The notes: a model not told the origin generated them from the letters alone. Numbered from the stretch's first letter, positions 10,030-18,802 are shown. The stretch is 64,000 nt of DNA from Spectribacter hydrogenoxidans (GCF_031846275.1 NZ_JAVRIB010000012.1:55660-119659), one strand, 5' to 3'. Numbers and translations are program-made.

Positions 10030-11068
10030 ATTCCGAAATCTTTGGCGTGACAACCGCGGTCCGATTCTCTGGGCCGTTGGTCTGCATCTGGTACTGATTC
10101 TGCTGCTGGTGTTCAGCATTCACTTCGGCGGAATCGTGCAGGGGGGCTCGGATTCGCCCGAAGTGGTGGAGGCCGTCATGGTGACCGGCGCCGGGAGCCC
10201 GCCGCCGCGCAAAAGCGCGCCGTCGACGCACGAGCCACCGTCCGAACCGCCTCCGGCGGAACCCGAACAGCCGGACGAAGCCGCCGAGGCCGAGGCACAG
10301 CAACGCGAGGCTGAGGCCGAAGCACGCGCCGCGGAAGAAGCCAGACGACAGGCCGAAGCCGAGCGCCAGGCCGAGGAAGAGGCTCGACAGCAGGCCGAAG
10401 CCGAGCGCCGGGCCGAGGAGGAGGCTCGACGCAAAGCGGAGGCCGAGGCCAAGCGCGAAGCCGAGGAAGAAGCCCGCCGCCAGGCAGAGGCCGAAGCCGA
10501 ACGCAAGGCCGAAGAAGAGGCCCGCCGGAAAGCCGAAGCCAAGCGCAAGGCGGAGGAAGAAGCCCGGCGCAAGGCAGAAGCGGAAGCCAAGCGTAAGGCC
10601 GAGGAGGAAGCCCGACGGAAGGCGGAAGCGGAGGCTCAACGCAAAGCCGAGGAAGAGGCACGTCGCAAGGCGGAGGCCGAACGTAAGGCCGAGGAAGCGG
10701 CGCAACGCCGGCGGGAAGCCGAAGCCGCCGAACGGCGCCAGGCCCTGCAGGACGCACTGGCCGAGGAGTCCAGCGCGCGACAACGGGCCGCCAACCAGGC
10801 GGCTGTCGATGAGTACGCCTCGTTGATCAAGAATCATGTCGAAAGCAACTGGCGCCGGCCTGCCGGTGTCGAAGACATCAGCTGCCGGGTACGGGTGGAA
10901 CAGCTCCCGGGTGGCCAGATCGCGGGTTATGAGTTGCTGGGGTCCTGTGGCAGCGATGCCGTAGACTTGTCGGTAGAGCAGGCCATCGCCAAATCCGACC
11001 CCCTGCCGCGCCCGCCCAGCCGCGAGGTGTTCCAGCGGGAAATCATCTTCAATTTCGAACCGGATTAA
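10001..11068 (+). CDS. tolA: Cell envelope integrity protein TolA
   Basis: Bridges the TolQR motor to TolB-Pal across the periplasm. It has one membrane helix near residues 20-42 (ILWAVGLHLVLILLLVFSIHF), then a Pro/Glu-rich stretch. A very long Ala/Glu/Lys/Arg coiled coil follows, with repeated EEARRKAEAE units over about residues 95-250. The globular C-terminal domain III ends at residue 355. Two cysteines there (DISCRVRV and LLGSCGSD) fit the conserved TolA disulfide. The near-repetitive DNA of the helix region (10290-10740) reflects heptad coding rather than a mobile repeat. An alternative GTG start lies at 10022. Confidence 0.95.
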
Positions 11069-11083
11069 CCAACGAGGCACTGG

Positions 11084-12397
11084 ATGACTGAACGACTCGT
11101 CGCATGGTCCCGGATGACGGTAGTCCCGGCCCTGATGTTGCTGCTGACCGCGTCGCCGGCGCGGGCGGCCCTGGAAGTGGAGATCACCCAGGGGGTAAGC
11201 GGGGCGCAGCCGATTGCCATCGTGCCGTTTGCCCGTGATGCCAGCGTGTCCGGGGATACCGACATTGCCTCGGTGGTGGATGCCGATCTCGAACGCTCGG
11301 GTCTGTTCGAACCGCTGGCCCGCGATGCCATGCTGGAAACGCCGGGCAGTGTGCGCGAGGTGGACTACGCGAACTGGCGCTCGGTGGAAGTGGATAACGT
11401 GGTGGTCGGTCGGGTTTCACCAGACGGCCGTGGCGGCTATCGGGTGAGCTTCGACATCATCGACGTGTACAAGGGGCGTTCGATCGGTGGGTACGAGATC
11501 AGCGCCCGCGAAGGCGGCCTGCGCGACGCCGCCCATGCGGTGGCCAACCGGATCTACGAACAGTTCACCGGCAACAAGGGGTATTTCCTTTCCCGCATCG
11601 CCTACGTGGCGGTGGCGCAGGAAAACAGCGGACCCACCTATCGGCTGGTGGTGGCGGACTACGACGGCCACAACCCCCAGACCATTGCGCGGTCGCGCGA
11701 GCCGATCCTGTCGCCGGCCTGGCATCCGGCCGGCACCAAGCTGGCCTACGTGGCCTTTGACATGAAGCGGGGCCGCTCCAGCCTGAGAATTCAGGACCTG
11801 GGTACCGGGGAGGTCAAGGAAGTCTCATCAAGGCCGGGGATCAACGGCGCCCCGGCCTGGTCGCCCAATGGCAACAAGCTGGCGATGACGTTGTCTTACC
11901 GAGGCAACCCGGACATCTATACCTACGACCTGGGCGATGAGCAGGTTCGTCAGATCACACGCAATGGTGCCATCGACACCGAGCCGTCCTGGTCGCCGGA
12001 CGGTAGCCATATCGTGTTCACCTCCGACCGCGGCGGCAAGCCGCAGGTTTACCGGGTGCGTAGCGGCGGTGGCAACGCCGAGCGGCTAACCTTCGACGGC
12101 GAGAGCAACCAGCGACCCTCCTACTCGCCGGATGGTGAAAAAATCGTTCTTGTGCAGGGCGGCAACGGGTTCCGTATTGCGGTTCTGGACCTCGAAACGA
12201 ATAATATGCGGGTGGTCAGCGATGGTCCCCTGGATGAAGGCCCCAGTTTCGCGCCCAATGGTCAGGTGATCATCTATGCGCGTCAGCAGGGCAACAGTGC
12301 CGAACTTGCGACAGTGTCGGCCGATGGACGTATACGCAATCGCCTGCGTCAGCCGGGCGACGTGCGAGAGCCGGCCTGGTCGCCGGCCGGATACTGA
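11084..12397 (+). CDS. tolB: Tol-Pal system beta-propeller protein TolB
   Basis: Periplasmic beta-propeller that binds Pal and TolA. The N-terminus is a signal peptide ending near ASPARA. The TolB N domain (GAQPIAIVPFARDA) follows. PD40/WD40-like repeats make up the C-terminal half (SPAWHPAGTKLAYVAFD, APAWSPNGNKLAMTLS, EPSWSPDGSHIVFTSDRGG, RPSYSPDGEKIVLVQGG). The length of 437 residues is normal. It begins 15 bases after tolA in the same operon. Confidence 0.97.
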   Translation: MTERLVAWSRMTVVPALMLLLTASPARAALEVEITQGVSGAQPIAIVPFARDASVSGDTDIASVVDADLERSGLFEPLARDAMLETPGSVREVDYANWRSVEVDNVVVGRVSPDGRGGYRVSFDIIDVYKGRSIGGYEISAREGGLRDAAHAVANRIYEQFTGNKGYFLSRIAYVAVAQENSGPTYRLVVADYDGHNPQTIARSREPILSPAWHPAGTKLAYVAFDMKRGRSSLRIQDLGTGEVKEVSSRPGINGAPAWSPNGNKLAMTLSYRGNPDIYTYDLGDEQVRQITRNGAIDTEPSWSPDGSHIVFTSDRGGKPQVYRVRSGGGNAERLTFDGESNQRPSYSPDGEKIVLVQGGNGFRIAVLDLETNNMRVVSDGPLDEGPSFAPNGQVIIYARQQGNSAELATVSADGRIRNRLRQPGDVREPAWSPAGY

Positions 12398-12459
12398 TTA
12401 TTTGCCGGTACGAGGCGGACTGGATACTCGAGTTTCCCCTATCACGACAATCCGAGGAG

Positions 12460-13035
12460 ATGAGGATGGTCAATCGGTTTTCACGTCGCCGCGCCAGCTG
12501 GCGCGGTATGGTCCTGGTTCTGGTATCGGGCCTGTTTCTGGCCGCCTGTGCGGACAACCCGCCGCCGGGCGATCCCGACGATACCAGCGAGGGGGTTTCC
12601 ACCGGTGACGGCGGGGTTGAAACGCGCGAGATCAACGAGCGCGGCCTGCTCGGCATCGACGAGAAGGATCGGGCGATGTTCGTCGATCCGGATAACCCCC
12701 TGTCCACACGCACGATCTACTTCGAGTACGACAGCAGCACCATCCAGTCTCGCTTCCGCGAGGCGATCCAGGCGCATGCGCGTTATCTGGCGGACCACCC
12801 GGATGTTCAGTTGCGGCTGGAAGGCCACACCGATGAACGCGCCACGCGCGAATACAACGTGGCGCTGGGCGAACGGCGTGCCGAGTCGGTCGAACGTGCG
12901 CTTTCGCTGGCCGGCGCCGGTTCCGGGCAGCTTTCCACCCTGTCATTCGGCGAGGAGCGGCCGGCGGAACTGGGTTCCACAGAAGCTGCCTACGCCAAGA
13001 ACCGCCGGGTGGAACTGATCTACGTGGCCCGCTGA
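12460..13035 (+). CDS. pal: Peptidoglycan-associated lipoprotein Pal
   Basis: Outer-membrane lipoprotein anchoring the Tol system to peptidoglycan. A basic leader and hydrophobic stretch end at a lipobox (LFLAAC). A Pro/Asp/Gly-rich linker precedes an OmpA-like domain with TIYFEYDSSTIQ and the peptidoglycan-binding LEGHTDERATREYNVALGERRA. The protein is 191 residues from the ATG at 12460. A second in-frame ATG at 12466 is better spaced from the GAGGAG ribosome site, so the true start may be there. The lipobox is unaffected. Confidence 0.96.
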   Translation: MRMVNRFSRRRASWRGMVLVLVSGLFLAACADNPPPGDPDDTSEGVSTGDGGVETREINERGLLGIDEKDRAMFVDPDNPLSTRTIYFEYDSSTIQSRFREAIQAHARYLADHPDVQLRLEGHTDERATREYNVALGERRAESVERALSLAGAGSGQLSTLSFGEERPAELGSTEAAYAKNRRVELIYVAR

Positions 13036-13037
13036 TC

Positions 13038-13895
13038 ATGTTGATGGCAGCACAACTCGGTCGGGTCGGGGCAGTGATCCTGATCGGCATCGTCGGTGTG
13101 GCTCAGGCCGATATCGATACGGCCACCAAGCTGCGGTTGCAGTCGATCGAGGCCCGCCTCCCCGACGTTGATCGCCTCGAGCGGTTGGAGCAGCGGGTGG
13201 CCCGCCTCGGTTCCGGCGAGGGCATCCAGGTTGCGGCCAACGAGACCGGGGACAATGGCGGTGCCAGCAGCGGTGGCATGTTCTCGTTGCTGCAGGATCT
13301 GCAGAGCGTGAAAGAGGATGTACGTTCGCTGCGGGGCGAGATCGATGAGGTCCGGAATCTGATCAAGCGCAACGAGCAGCGTCAGCGTGATCTCTATGAG
13401 GATCTCGATGCCCGTCTCCAGGCGCTGGAACAGGGCGGCGGTGGCTCGAGCGGTGACTTCGTGACCGTGCCCGAGAATGGCGCCGGCGCCGGTAGCGGTC
13501 AGGGCGAGGTCGATAGCGCGGAAGCCGAAGCTGCTTATACTGCGGCACTGGATCTGCTCAAGGCGGGGGACTACGAGCAGGCCCGGTCCAAGTTCGACCG
13601 CTTCGTCAGCGACTATCCGAACAGCGAGTTCAGCGATAACGCATGGTACTGGCTGGGTGAGGCCCGCTACGTTGATCGCATCTATGAAGGTGCCATCGCC
13701 GCGTTCCAACGGGTTATCAAACGGTTCCCCGACAGCAACAAGGTTCCCGGCGCCCAGTACAAGCTGGGCGTGATCTACGATGAACAGGGCAAGGCACAGC
13801 AGGCACGCGAGGCACTGCAGCAGGTGATCCAGGAATACCCGGATGACAATGCTGCCGAACTGGCCCGTAAGCACCTCGACGCCATGGATCGCTGA
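13038..13895 (+). CDS. cpoB: Cell division coordinator CpoB (YbgF)
   Basis: Periplasmic TPR protein that coordinates peptidoglycan synthesis with Tol-Pal constriction. A signal peptide (cleavage near VAQA) is followed by an N-terminal trimerising coiled coil (about residues 25-130) and a Gly/Ser linker. A C-terminal TPR domain follows (AYTAALDLLKAGDYEQARSK, NAWYWLGEARYVDRIYEGAI, YKLGVIYDEQGKAQQAREAL). It begins 2 bases after pal and its stop overlaps the queE start, as is common at the end of tol operons. Confidence 0.95.
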   Translation: MLMAAQLGRVGAVILIGIVGVAQADIDTATKLRLQSIEARLPDVDRLERLEQRVARLGSGEGIQVAANETGDNGGASSGGMFSLLQDLQSVKEDVRSLRGEIDEVRNLIKRNEQRQRDLYEDLDARLQALEQGGGGSSGDFVTVPENGAGAGSGQGEVDSAEAEAAYTAALDLLKAGDYEQARSKFDRFVSDYPNSEFSDNAWYWLGEARYVDRIYEGAIAAFQRVIKRFPDSNKVPGAQYKLGVIYDEQGKAQQAREALQQVIQEYPDDNAAELARKHLDAMDR

Positions 13896-14593
13896 TGTCG
13901 GAGGTGCCGGTTGCCGAACGCCGTCCGGCCGATCGGGCACGTGGGCGCGAACTGCAGACCCTGCGGATCACGGAGATCTTCTATTCGCTGCAGGGCGAGG
14001 CCCGGGCGGCCGGCGCGCCCACCGTGTTCGTGCGGCTCACCGGCTGTCCGCTACGCTGTGAGTACTGCGATACCGCCTACGCTTTCCACGGCGGGCAGCG
14101 TCGGGAAATGGACGATATTCTCGCTGATGTGGCGGCCTACGGCGTCCAGCATATCTGCGTGACCGGCGGCGAGCCGCTGGCGCAGCCGGGCTGCGCCACG
14201 CTGGTCCGTCGGCTATGCGACGCCGGCTACGGGGTTGCGGTTGAAACTAGTGGCGCGCTGGACATCCGTCCGATCGACACTCGCGCCTCGCGCATCGTCG
14301 ATCTCAAGACGCCGGGATCCGGTGAGTGTCGACGCAACCGCTGGGACAACCTGGACGCGCTGACCGACGATGATCAACTCAAGTTCGTCATCTGCGACCA
14401 CGCCGATTTCGACTGGGCGGCGGCTGTCTGCCGGGAACACAGCCTGTGGGATCGGTGCCCGGTCTGGTTTTCCCCCAGTCACGGACAGGTGGATCCGTCG
14501 GCGCTGGCAGACTGGATACTCGCCGACCGCTTGCCGGTACGGCTGCAGTTGCAGCTGCACAAGCAGCTCTGGGGCGATCAGCCGGGTCGATAA
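13895..14593 (+). CDS. queE: 7-carboxy-7-deazaguanine synthase QueE
   Basis: Radical-SAM enzyme converting 6-carboxytetrahydropterin to 7-carboxy-7-deazaguanine on the queuosine pathway. The N-terminal segment TLRITEIFYSLQGEA is typical. The cluster motif is TGCPLRCEYCDTAY, the short-spaced Cys pattern of QueE. VTGGEPLAQ is the glycine-rich SAM motif. At 232 residues the length is normal. The ATG overlaps the cpoB stop by one base, and queC follows after 3 bases. FolE2, encoded at 55.8 kb, could supply the shared pterin precursor. Confidence 0.95.
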   Translation: MSEVPVAERRPADRARGRELQTLRITEIFYSLQGEARAAGAPTVFVRLTGCPLRCEYCDTAYAFHGGQRREMDDILADVAAYGVQHICVTGGEPLAQPGCATLVRRLCDAGYGVAVETSGALDIRPIDTRASRIVDLKTPGSGECRRNRWDNLDALTDDDQLKFVICDHADFDWAAAVCREHSLWDRCPVWFSPSHGQVDPSALADWILADRLPVRLQLQLHKQLWGDQPGR

Positions 14594-14596
14594 CGC

Positions 14597-15292
14597 GTGA
14601 ACCGGGACGACGAGCATGCGGTGGTGCTGCTGTCGGGCGGCCTGGATTCCGCCACCTGCCTGGCTATGGCGCGGGCCCAGGGCTTGACTTGCCATGCCCT
14701 GACCGTCGACTACGGCCAGCGCCACCAGGCGGAAATGCAGGCGGCAGCCCGGCTGGCCGTCAGCCTGGGGGCCGAACAGCACCGCGTGGTCCGGGTGGAC
14801 CTCGCGGGCATGGGCGGATCGGCCCTCACCGATGCCGGCATCGACGTGCCGGAACAACCGGGCACTGGTGTCCCCGTGACCTATGTGCCGGCCCGCAACA
14901 CCGTCATGCTTTCGATTGCACTGGCCTGGGCAGAGGTGCTGGATGCCCGGCACATCTTCATTGGCGTCAACGCGGTGGACTATTCCGGCTATCCGGACTG
15001 CCGTCCGGCCTTCATCGAGCAGTTCGAGCGGCTGGCCGCGGTGGCAACCAGTGCGGCCACCGAGCAGGGCCATGCCGTTCGGATCCAGGCGCCGCTCATT
15101 TCCCTGACCAAGGCGGAAATCATCCGCCAGGGCAGCGCGCTGGGCGTGGACTATGCGTCGACCGTGACCTGCTACCAGGCCGACGCCGATGGGCAGGCCT
15201 GCGGCCGTTGTGACGCCTGCCGGCTGCGTCGTCAGGGGTTCGCCGAAGCCGGCGTTGGCGACGCCACCCGTTATGCACCGGATGCCGGCTGA
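14597..15292 (+). CDS. queC: 7-cyano-7-deazaguanine synthase QueC
   Basis: ATP-dependent ligase making preQ0 from 7-carboxy-7-deazaguanine and ammonia. The PP-loop is VVLLSGGLDSATCLAMA. VPARNTVMLSIALAWAE is the conserved internal motif. Zinc cysteines lie near the C-terminus in the YQADADGQACGRCDACRLR block. The start is GTG at 14597. Length is 231 residues. It is coupled to queE and is the last gene before tRNA-Lys. Confidence 0.95.
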   Translation: MNRDDEHAVVLLSGGLDSATCLAMARAQGLTCHALTVDYGQRHQAEMQAAARLAVSLGAEQHRVVRVDLAGMGGSALTDAGIDVPEQPGTGVPVTYVPARNTVMLSIALAWAEVLDARHIFIGVNAVDYSGYPDCRPAFIEQFERLAAVATSAATEQGHAVRIQAPLISLTKAEIIRQGSALGVDYASTVTCYQADADGQACGRCDACRLRRQGFAEAGVGDATRYAPDAG

Positions 15293-15357
15293 TTCCTTTC
15301 CGCGATACCCTGGTCAAACAAGCATTTTCGGGTATCATTGCGCGCTTTCCGGCGTGC

Positions 15358-15433
15358 GGGCCGTTAGCTCAATCGGTAGAGCACCGGGCTTTTAACCCGT
15401 TGGTTCCGAGTTCGAGTCTCGGGCGGCCCACCA
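15358..15433 (+). tRNA. tRNA-Lys (UUU)
   Basis: 76-nt cloverleaf with encoded CCA. Acceptor GGGCCGT pairs with GCGGCCC (one G-U). D arm is GCTC...GAGC, anticodon loop CTTTTAA (anticodon TTT), and T-loop TTCGAGT lies in a 5-bp stem. The 27-43 pair in the anticodon stem is C/T, a single mismatch. The discriminator base is A. Confidence 0.96.
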
Positions 15434-15446
15434 TTCCGTACGCCTT

Positions 15447-16286
15447 TTATTCGTCGGTCGTGTCCGGCGCCCCGGTCGCTGTTCGGCGTAGCTGCTGTAC
15501 ACCGGCCGCCAGGGTGACGGTGGTCAGCTCGCCGAGATGCCAGTCGACGATGCGCCCGCCACGGTCCACGAACAGGGTGGTGGGCAGCATGCCGCTGCCC
15601 AGGGCCTGGCCGAGCCGGCCGTTTGCATCCAGAACCACGTTGTCCAGACGCAGCGATTGTGCCTCCAGATACTGCCGGACGGTGGCCGCGGATTCGCGCT
15701 GGTTGGCGAAGACGAAGGTGATGTCCGGATGCCGGTTCGCCGCCGCCTCCAGTGCCGGCATCTCTCGACGACAGGGGCCGCACCAGGTGGCCCAGAGGTT
15801 GATGATCCGCAGCCCCGGCTCGATATCGGTCATTACGACCGGTTCGCCGTCCAGCCGCCGCATCTCGACTGGCGGCAGCATGGCGGCGCGCGGGGTCAGC
15901 CAGGTTGTCAGGCCGGTACCGCCCAGCCAGATTAGTCCGCCGACCAGGGCTGCCGAGGTCAGCGCCCGGCGATTTTCCGGCTCGCGAATCAGGTACACAA
16001 TGCCCATGGTGACTGCCACCACGGCCGCACCCGGCCACCAGAAGCCGCCATCCCAGATGTAGAACATTTCCAGGGGACGTGGCGCGTATAGCGACCAGTG
16101 TCGGGCGATAAAACCCAGCCGCGCGCCGATCAGGCCGGCGATCAGCAGCATCCAGAGACGGTCGTTAGCGGAAGGGCGCTGCGTCGATGACAGCAGACGG
16201 CCGATCACGAGCGCACCGGCGAAGGCCAGTATCAGCAACAGACGGTCGAGCGGGATGGATAGCGACCCGAAGGTGATGGTCTGCAT
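15447..16286 (-). CDS. Membrane-anchored TlpA-like thioredoxin (Lgt-like membrane part)
   Basis: Predicted disulfide or thiol oxidoreductase facing the periplasm. Residues 1-130 hold about four hydrophobic segments (PLDRLLLILAFAGALVIGRL, LWMLLIAGLIGARLGFIARH, WWPGAAVVAVTMGIVYLI, SAALVGGLIWLGGTGLTTWL). The LIGARLGFIARHW stretch resembles prolipoprotein diacylglyceryl transferase helices. Residues 140-279 form a TlpA/ResA thioredoxin domain with active site WATWCGPCRREMPALE and cis-Pro loop MLPTTLFVD. The gene is convergent with tRNA-Lys and divergent from the thioesterase at 16462. The substrate is unknown; cytochrome c maturation or general thiol reduction are options. Confidence 0.8.
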   Translation of the reverse strand: MQTITFGSLSIPLDRLLLILAFAGALVIGRLLSSTQRPSANDRLWMLLIAGLIGARLGFIARHWSLYAPRPLEMFYIWDGGFWWPGAAVVAVTMGIVYLIREPENRRALTSAALVGGLIWLGGTGLTTWLTPRAAMLPPVEMRRLDGEPVVMTDIEPGLRIINLWATWCGPCRREMPALEAAANRHPDITFVFANQRESAATVRQYLEAQSLRLDNVVLDANGRLGQALGSGMLPTTLFVDRGGRIVDWHLGELTTVTLAAGVQQLRRTATGAPDTTDE

Positions 16287-16461
16287 GGTTGTTCAGGCTG
16301 GCGGAGAGAGGCGCGCGATCATGCCCGATTGTCCGTTGACTCGCGAGGTTGAGCCGGCCGGTTGCTGAAGCAATCCGCCGCGCCCGGTAAACTCTCGCGC
16401 TTTGCCTGGCCGTCGATCAGCCGCCGCCAGCCCGCTTGCCCGCCGCCACCAAGGAGACACG

Positions 16462-16902
16462 ATGACCATCTGGCACGGTTCGCCCGACCTTGATCTGCTC
16501 AACGGCTACGCCAGCCGAGACATGACCGGCCGCATGGGCATGGTCTACACCGAAATCGGCGACGATTACCTGCGGGCCCGGATTCCGGTCACCGATGACT
16601 GGCGCCAGGCCTACGGGTTGTGGCACGGGGGCGCATCCTGCGTGGTGTCCGAATCCATGGGCAGCGTGGGAACGTCGCTTTGCCTGGACAGTGCGCGCGA
16701 GTACTGCGTTGGTATTGAAATCAATGCCAGCCATATGCGTTCCGCCACCGGTGGCCATGTCACTGCCGAGGCCAGACCGATCAAGCTTGGGCGAAATCTG
16801 CACGTCTGGGAGACACGGCTCTGGAACGACGAGAACAAGCTGATGTGCGTGTCCCGCCTGACGACCTCGATCATTGCGGGCGGTCCACCGAAAATCGGCT
16901 AG
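16462..16902 (+). CDS. PaaI-family hot-dog thioesterase
   Basis: Likely acyl-CoA thioesterase of the PaaI/YdiI type. Hot-dog features are YGLWHGGASCVVSESMGSVG, matching the HGG motif with the following catalytic acidic residue, and EINASHMRSATGGHVTAEA. Length is 146 residues. The ATG at 16462 has an AAGGAG ribosome site 7 bases upstream, so the longer frame from 16402 is not used. The stop is 6 bases from the convergent deacylase gene. The physiological substrate cannot be told; aromatic acyl-CoA release is possible given the catabolic block nearby. Confidence 0.85.
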   Translation: MTIWHGSPDLDLLNGYASRDMTGRMGMVYTEIGDDYLRARIPVTDDWRQAYGLWHGGASCVVSESMGSVGTSLCLDSAREYCVGIEINASHMRSATGGHVTAEARPIKLGRNLHVWETRLWNDENKLMCVSRLTTSIIAGGPPKIG

Positions 16903-16908
16903 CAGCGG

Positions 16909-18267
16909 TCACTCCGGCCGTTCGTCGGCGTCCGGCAGCGGTTCGGGTGGAGGTTCCGGGGCTTCCACCGGGGGCGGCGAGGGAGCTTCCTCGACATCGG
17001 CCTCGGGTACCTCGCTTTCGGGCGGCGATTCGCCGGTGGTCGCCGCTTCCTCGGCCACTTCATCCCGGCTTTTCTCGATGCCGATGTGGTAGGCCGCAAA
17101 GCCCGGAATCACCACCTGATTAAGCGCCATGCCCAGCACCTGACCACGTACGGTGGAAATCACCTCAACGCGGGTATTGGTGATCGGGTCGGTGACTGTG
17201 CCCAGGACGTCGCCCTTGTCGACCCGATCGCCCAGATCGACACGACTGAACAGGATCCCGCCCGAGTCGGCCCGTACCCAGTCGGATTCGTAGTACACCG
17301 GTTGCGGCTCCCCCCACAGGCTGATGCGGCTGAGCATCTTCATGTGATTGAGCAGGGAGCGGATGCCCTTGACGCCCTGAGCTACTTCCTCCGGCTGAAA
17401 GCGCATCGGCTCACCGGCCTCAAGCGTGACGGCCGGAATGCCCGCCTCGGTGGCCGCACCGCGTAGGGTTCCGGGTGGCCCCTCGCTCTGCAGCACCGCG
17501 ATCGCACCGAAACCCTGGGTAAGATCGAGTACGGCCGGATGGTCGAGATCGGCCCGCAGCTGCGGCAGGTTGGTGCGGTGGAAGGAGCCGGTGTGCACAT
17601 CCACCAGTGCATCGCAGTGGCGGATGATGCCCTCGAAGAAGGCATGGGCGATGCGCGATGCCGAACTGCCATGGGCGGTGCCGGGGAAGTAGCGATTCAG
17701 GTCACGCCGGTCGGGCAGATAGCGGGAACTGCGGCGGAAGCCGAACAGGTTCACGATGGGGACGCCGATCACCGTGCCCCCCAGTTCGTCAGCATCGAGC
17801 CCGTAAAGCACCCGGCGCACCATCTCGATGCCGTTGAGCTCGTCGCCGTGGACCGCGGCCGTCAGGCAGAGCACCGGCCCGGGCCGAGTGCCATGCGACA
17901 CCAGCACTGGTGTGGGCACTGAAATGCCCAGGAATGACTTACTGGCAACCCAGGACAGGCGGCGGGTCGTGCCCGGCAGCACGTCGGTATCCAGAAATCG
18001 AAACGGGCCGATCTCGTCACTGGTTGAGGATGCCCCACCTTCATCTGCGGGCGGTGCGGCTGGATCCACCTCGGTGTCGGCGGCAATTGGGGGCGGCTCC
18101 GCTTCGGCTGCGTCGGGCGGGCCGGCATCGTCACTGGTGTCATCAACCGAAGGTGTGGTCGCGGACGGCGGAGTGACAACCAGATCGTCCTCGATCTCAT
18201 TGGCCCAGCCTGGCGCGGCCAGAGTGGCACAGGCGCAAGCCAGGCATCGCAACCAACAGCGAATCAT
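16909..18267 (-). CDS. Secreted succinylglutamate desuccinylase/aspartoacylase-family protein
   Basis: Member of the AstE/AspA zinc carboxypeptidase-like family. The start at 18267 gives a signal peptide (MIRCWLRCLACACATLAAPGWA). A low-complexity acidic Asp/Pro/Ala region of about 80 residues follows. The zinc-binding HGDELNGIEMVRR and the active-site segment DALVDVHTGSFHRTNLPQLR are clear. A lipoyl/biotin-like C-terminal barrel (GGILFSRVDLGDRVDKGDVLGTV) is usual in this branch. The C-terminus is another Glu/Pro-rich tail. The substrate is unknown. An upstream frame to 18543 merely reads through tRNA-Leu-derived sequence. Confidence 0.82.
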   Translation of the reverse strand: MIRCWLRCLACACATLAAPGWANEIEDDLVVTPPSATTPSVDDTSDDAGPPDAAEAEPPPIAADTEVDPAAPPADEGGASSTSDEIGPFRFLDTDVLPGTTRRLSWVASKSFLGISVPTPVLVSHGTRPGPVLCLTAAVHGDELNGIEMVRRVLYGLDADELGGTVIGVPIVNLFGFRRSSRYLPDRRDLNRYFPGTAHGSSASRIAHAFFEGIIRHCDALVDVHTGSFHRTNLPQLRADLDHPAVLDLTQGFGAIAVLQSEGPPGTLRGAATEAGIPAVTLEAGEPMRFQPEEVAQGVKGIRSLLNHMKMLSRISLWGEPQPVYYESDWVRADSGGILFSRVDLGDRVDKGDVLGTVTDPITNTRVEVISTVRGQVLGMALNQVVIPGFAAYHIGIEKSRDEVAEEAATTGESPPESEVPEADVEEAPSPPPVEAPEPPPEPLPDADERPE

Positions 18268-18307
18268 CGTACTACCCCGGTAGGCCGGAACAGGCCCGCT
18301 CGCCTGC

Positions 18308-18334
18308 GTTGATGGTGCCGCCGGAGGGACTTGA
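18308..18334 (-). repeat. Second copy of the tRNA-Leu 3' end
   Basis: 27 bases identical to 18509-18535, covering the last bases of tRNA-Leu(UAG), its CCA and the following ATCAAC. The copy lies 201 bases downstream of the tRNA gene on the minus strand. No integrase is nearby. The arrangement resembles the 3'-terminal tRNA repeats (rtT) downstream of E. coli tyrT. Confidence 0.75.
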
Positions 18335-18357
18335 CGATTCTGTCCGGAACAGAATCG
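18335..18357 (-). terminator. Hairpin next to the tRNA 3'-end repeat
   Basis: Perfect 9-bp stem CGATTCTGT / ACAGAATCG with a 5-base loop, immediately beside the repeated tRNA end. Two more strong hairpins (GGGCCC-GAA-GGGCCC and GCGCCAT-GG-ATGGCGC) lie between here and the tRNA. Together they may end or process the tRNA-Leu transcript. No T-run is present. Confidence 0.45.
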
Positions 18358-18513
18358 GACCGCCGACAGGCGGGGCCCGAAGGGCCCGAGCGCCATGGAT
18401 GGCGCGAGTCGCATTCCGCGCCAGGAGGGCGTGCTCTTCCGACGAGCGGCCCCACGGACGGGGCGAGCAACCCCCACAGCATGCACCAGAACATGCTCCG
18501 TTCCTCGTGTTGA

Positions 18514-18600
18514 TGGTGCCGCCGGAGGGACTTGAACCCCCACAGCCTAACGGCCACCAGGACCTAAACCTGGCGTGTCTACCAATTCCACCACGGCGGC
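18514..18600 (-). tRNA. tRNA-Leu (UAG)
   Basis: 87-nt class II tRNA with encoded CCA. Acceptor GCCGCCG pairs with CGGCGGC. Anticodon stem CCAGG/CCTGG encloses loop TTTAGGT (anticodon TAG). A long variable arm and T-loop TTCAAGT are present. It marks the left side of the catabolic block. Confidence 0.95.
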
Positions 18601-18714
18601 TTGGCGCGTAGTTTACCGCTTTGTCTCCGGCGTATTCGAGCGGTTTGCGATGGTGGGCCACTGAAAACCGGTTCCCGGGTTGCATCGCATCCGGCGTTTG
18701 CGTAATGTCGGAAA

Positions 18715-18802
18715 TGCATCATAGTGCAACAATCAAATCAGCTAGAATGGCTTGTTGACGGTTGGCGCGCAAAGAAAACAGATAAAAGAGCAGTATAGTG
18801 CA
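18715..18802 (+). promoter_or_regulatory. Candidate BoxR-type operators upstream of apcA
   Basis: Two copies of a TGCA-N6-TGCA type element: TGCATCATAGTGCA at 18715-18728 and AGCAGTATAGTGCA at 18789-18802. The second contains TATAGT (18794-18799), a plausible -10 box, so a bound repressor would cover the promoter; no good -35 is seen at the right distance. The surrounding 312-base gap between tRNA-Leu and apcA is AT-richer than its neighbours and shows nothing else. TGCA repeats are reported for BzdR/BoxR operators, and a BoxR-like gene lies at 35.4 kb. Binding here is inferred. Confidence 0.6.

Noticed and set aside
10290..10740. Tandem repeat-like DNA
   Set aside because: It encodes the Ala/Glu/Lys coiled coil of TolA; the repetition is codon-level heptad coding, not a CRISPR or satellite.
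18268..18543. N-terminal extension of the AstE/AspA-like protein
   Set aside because: It reads through tRNA-Leu-derived sequence. The signal peptide starting at 18267 gives a sensible start.
18272..18685. Minus-strand open frame across tRNA-Leu and its repeated 3' end
   Set aside because: It translates tRNA sequence (the GGIGRHA and SSPSGGTI type strings seen in many false ORFs). The tRNA explains it.
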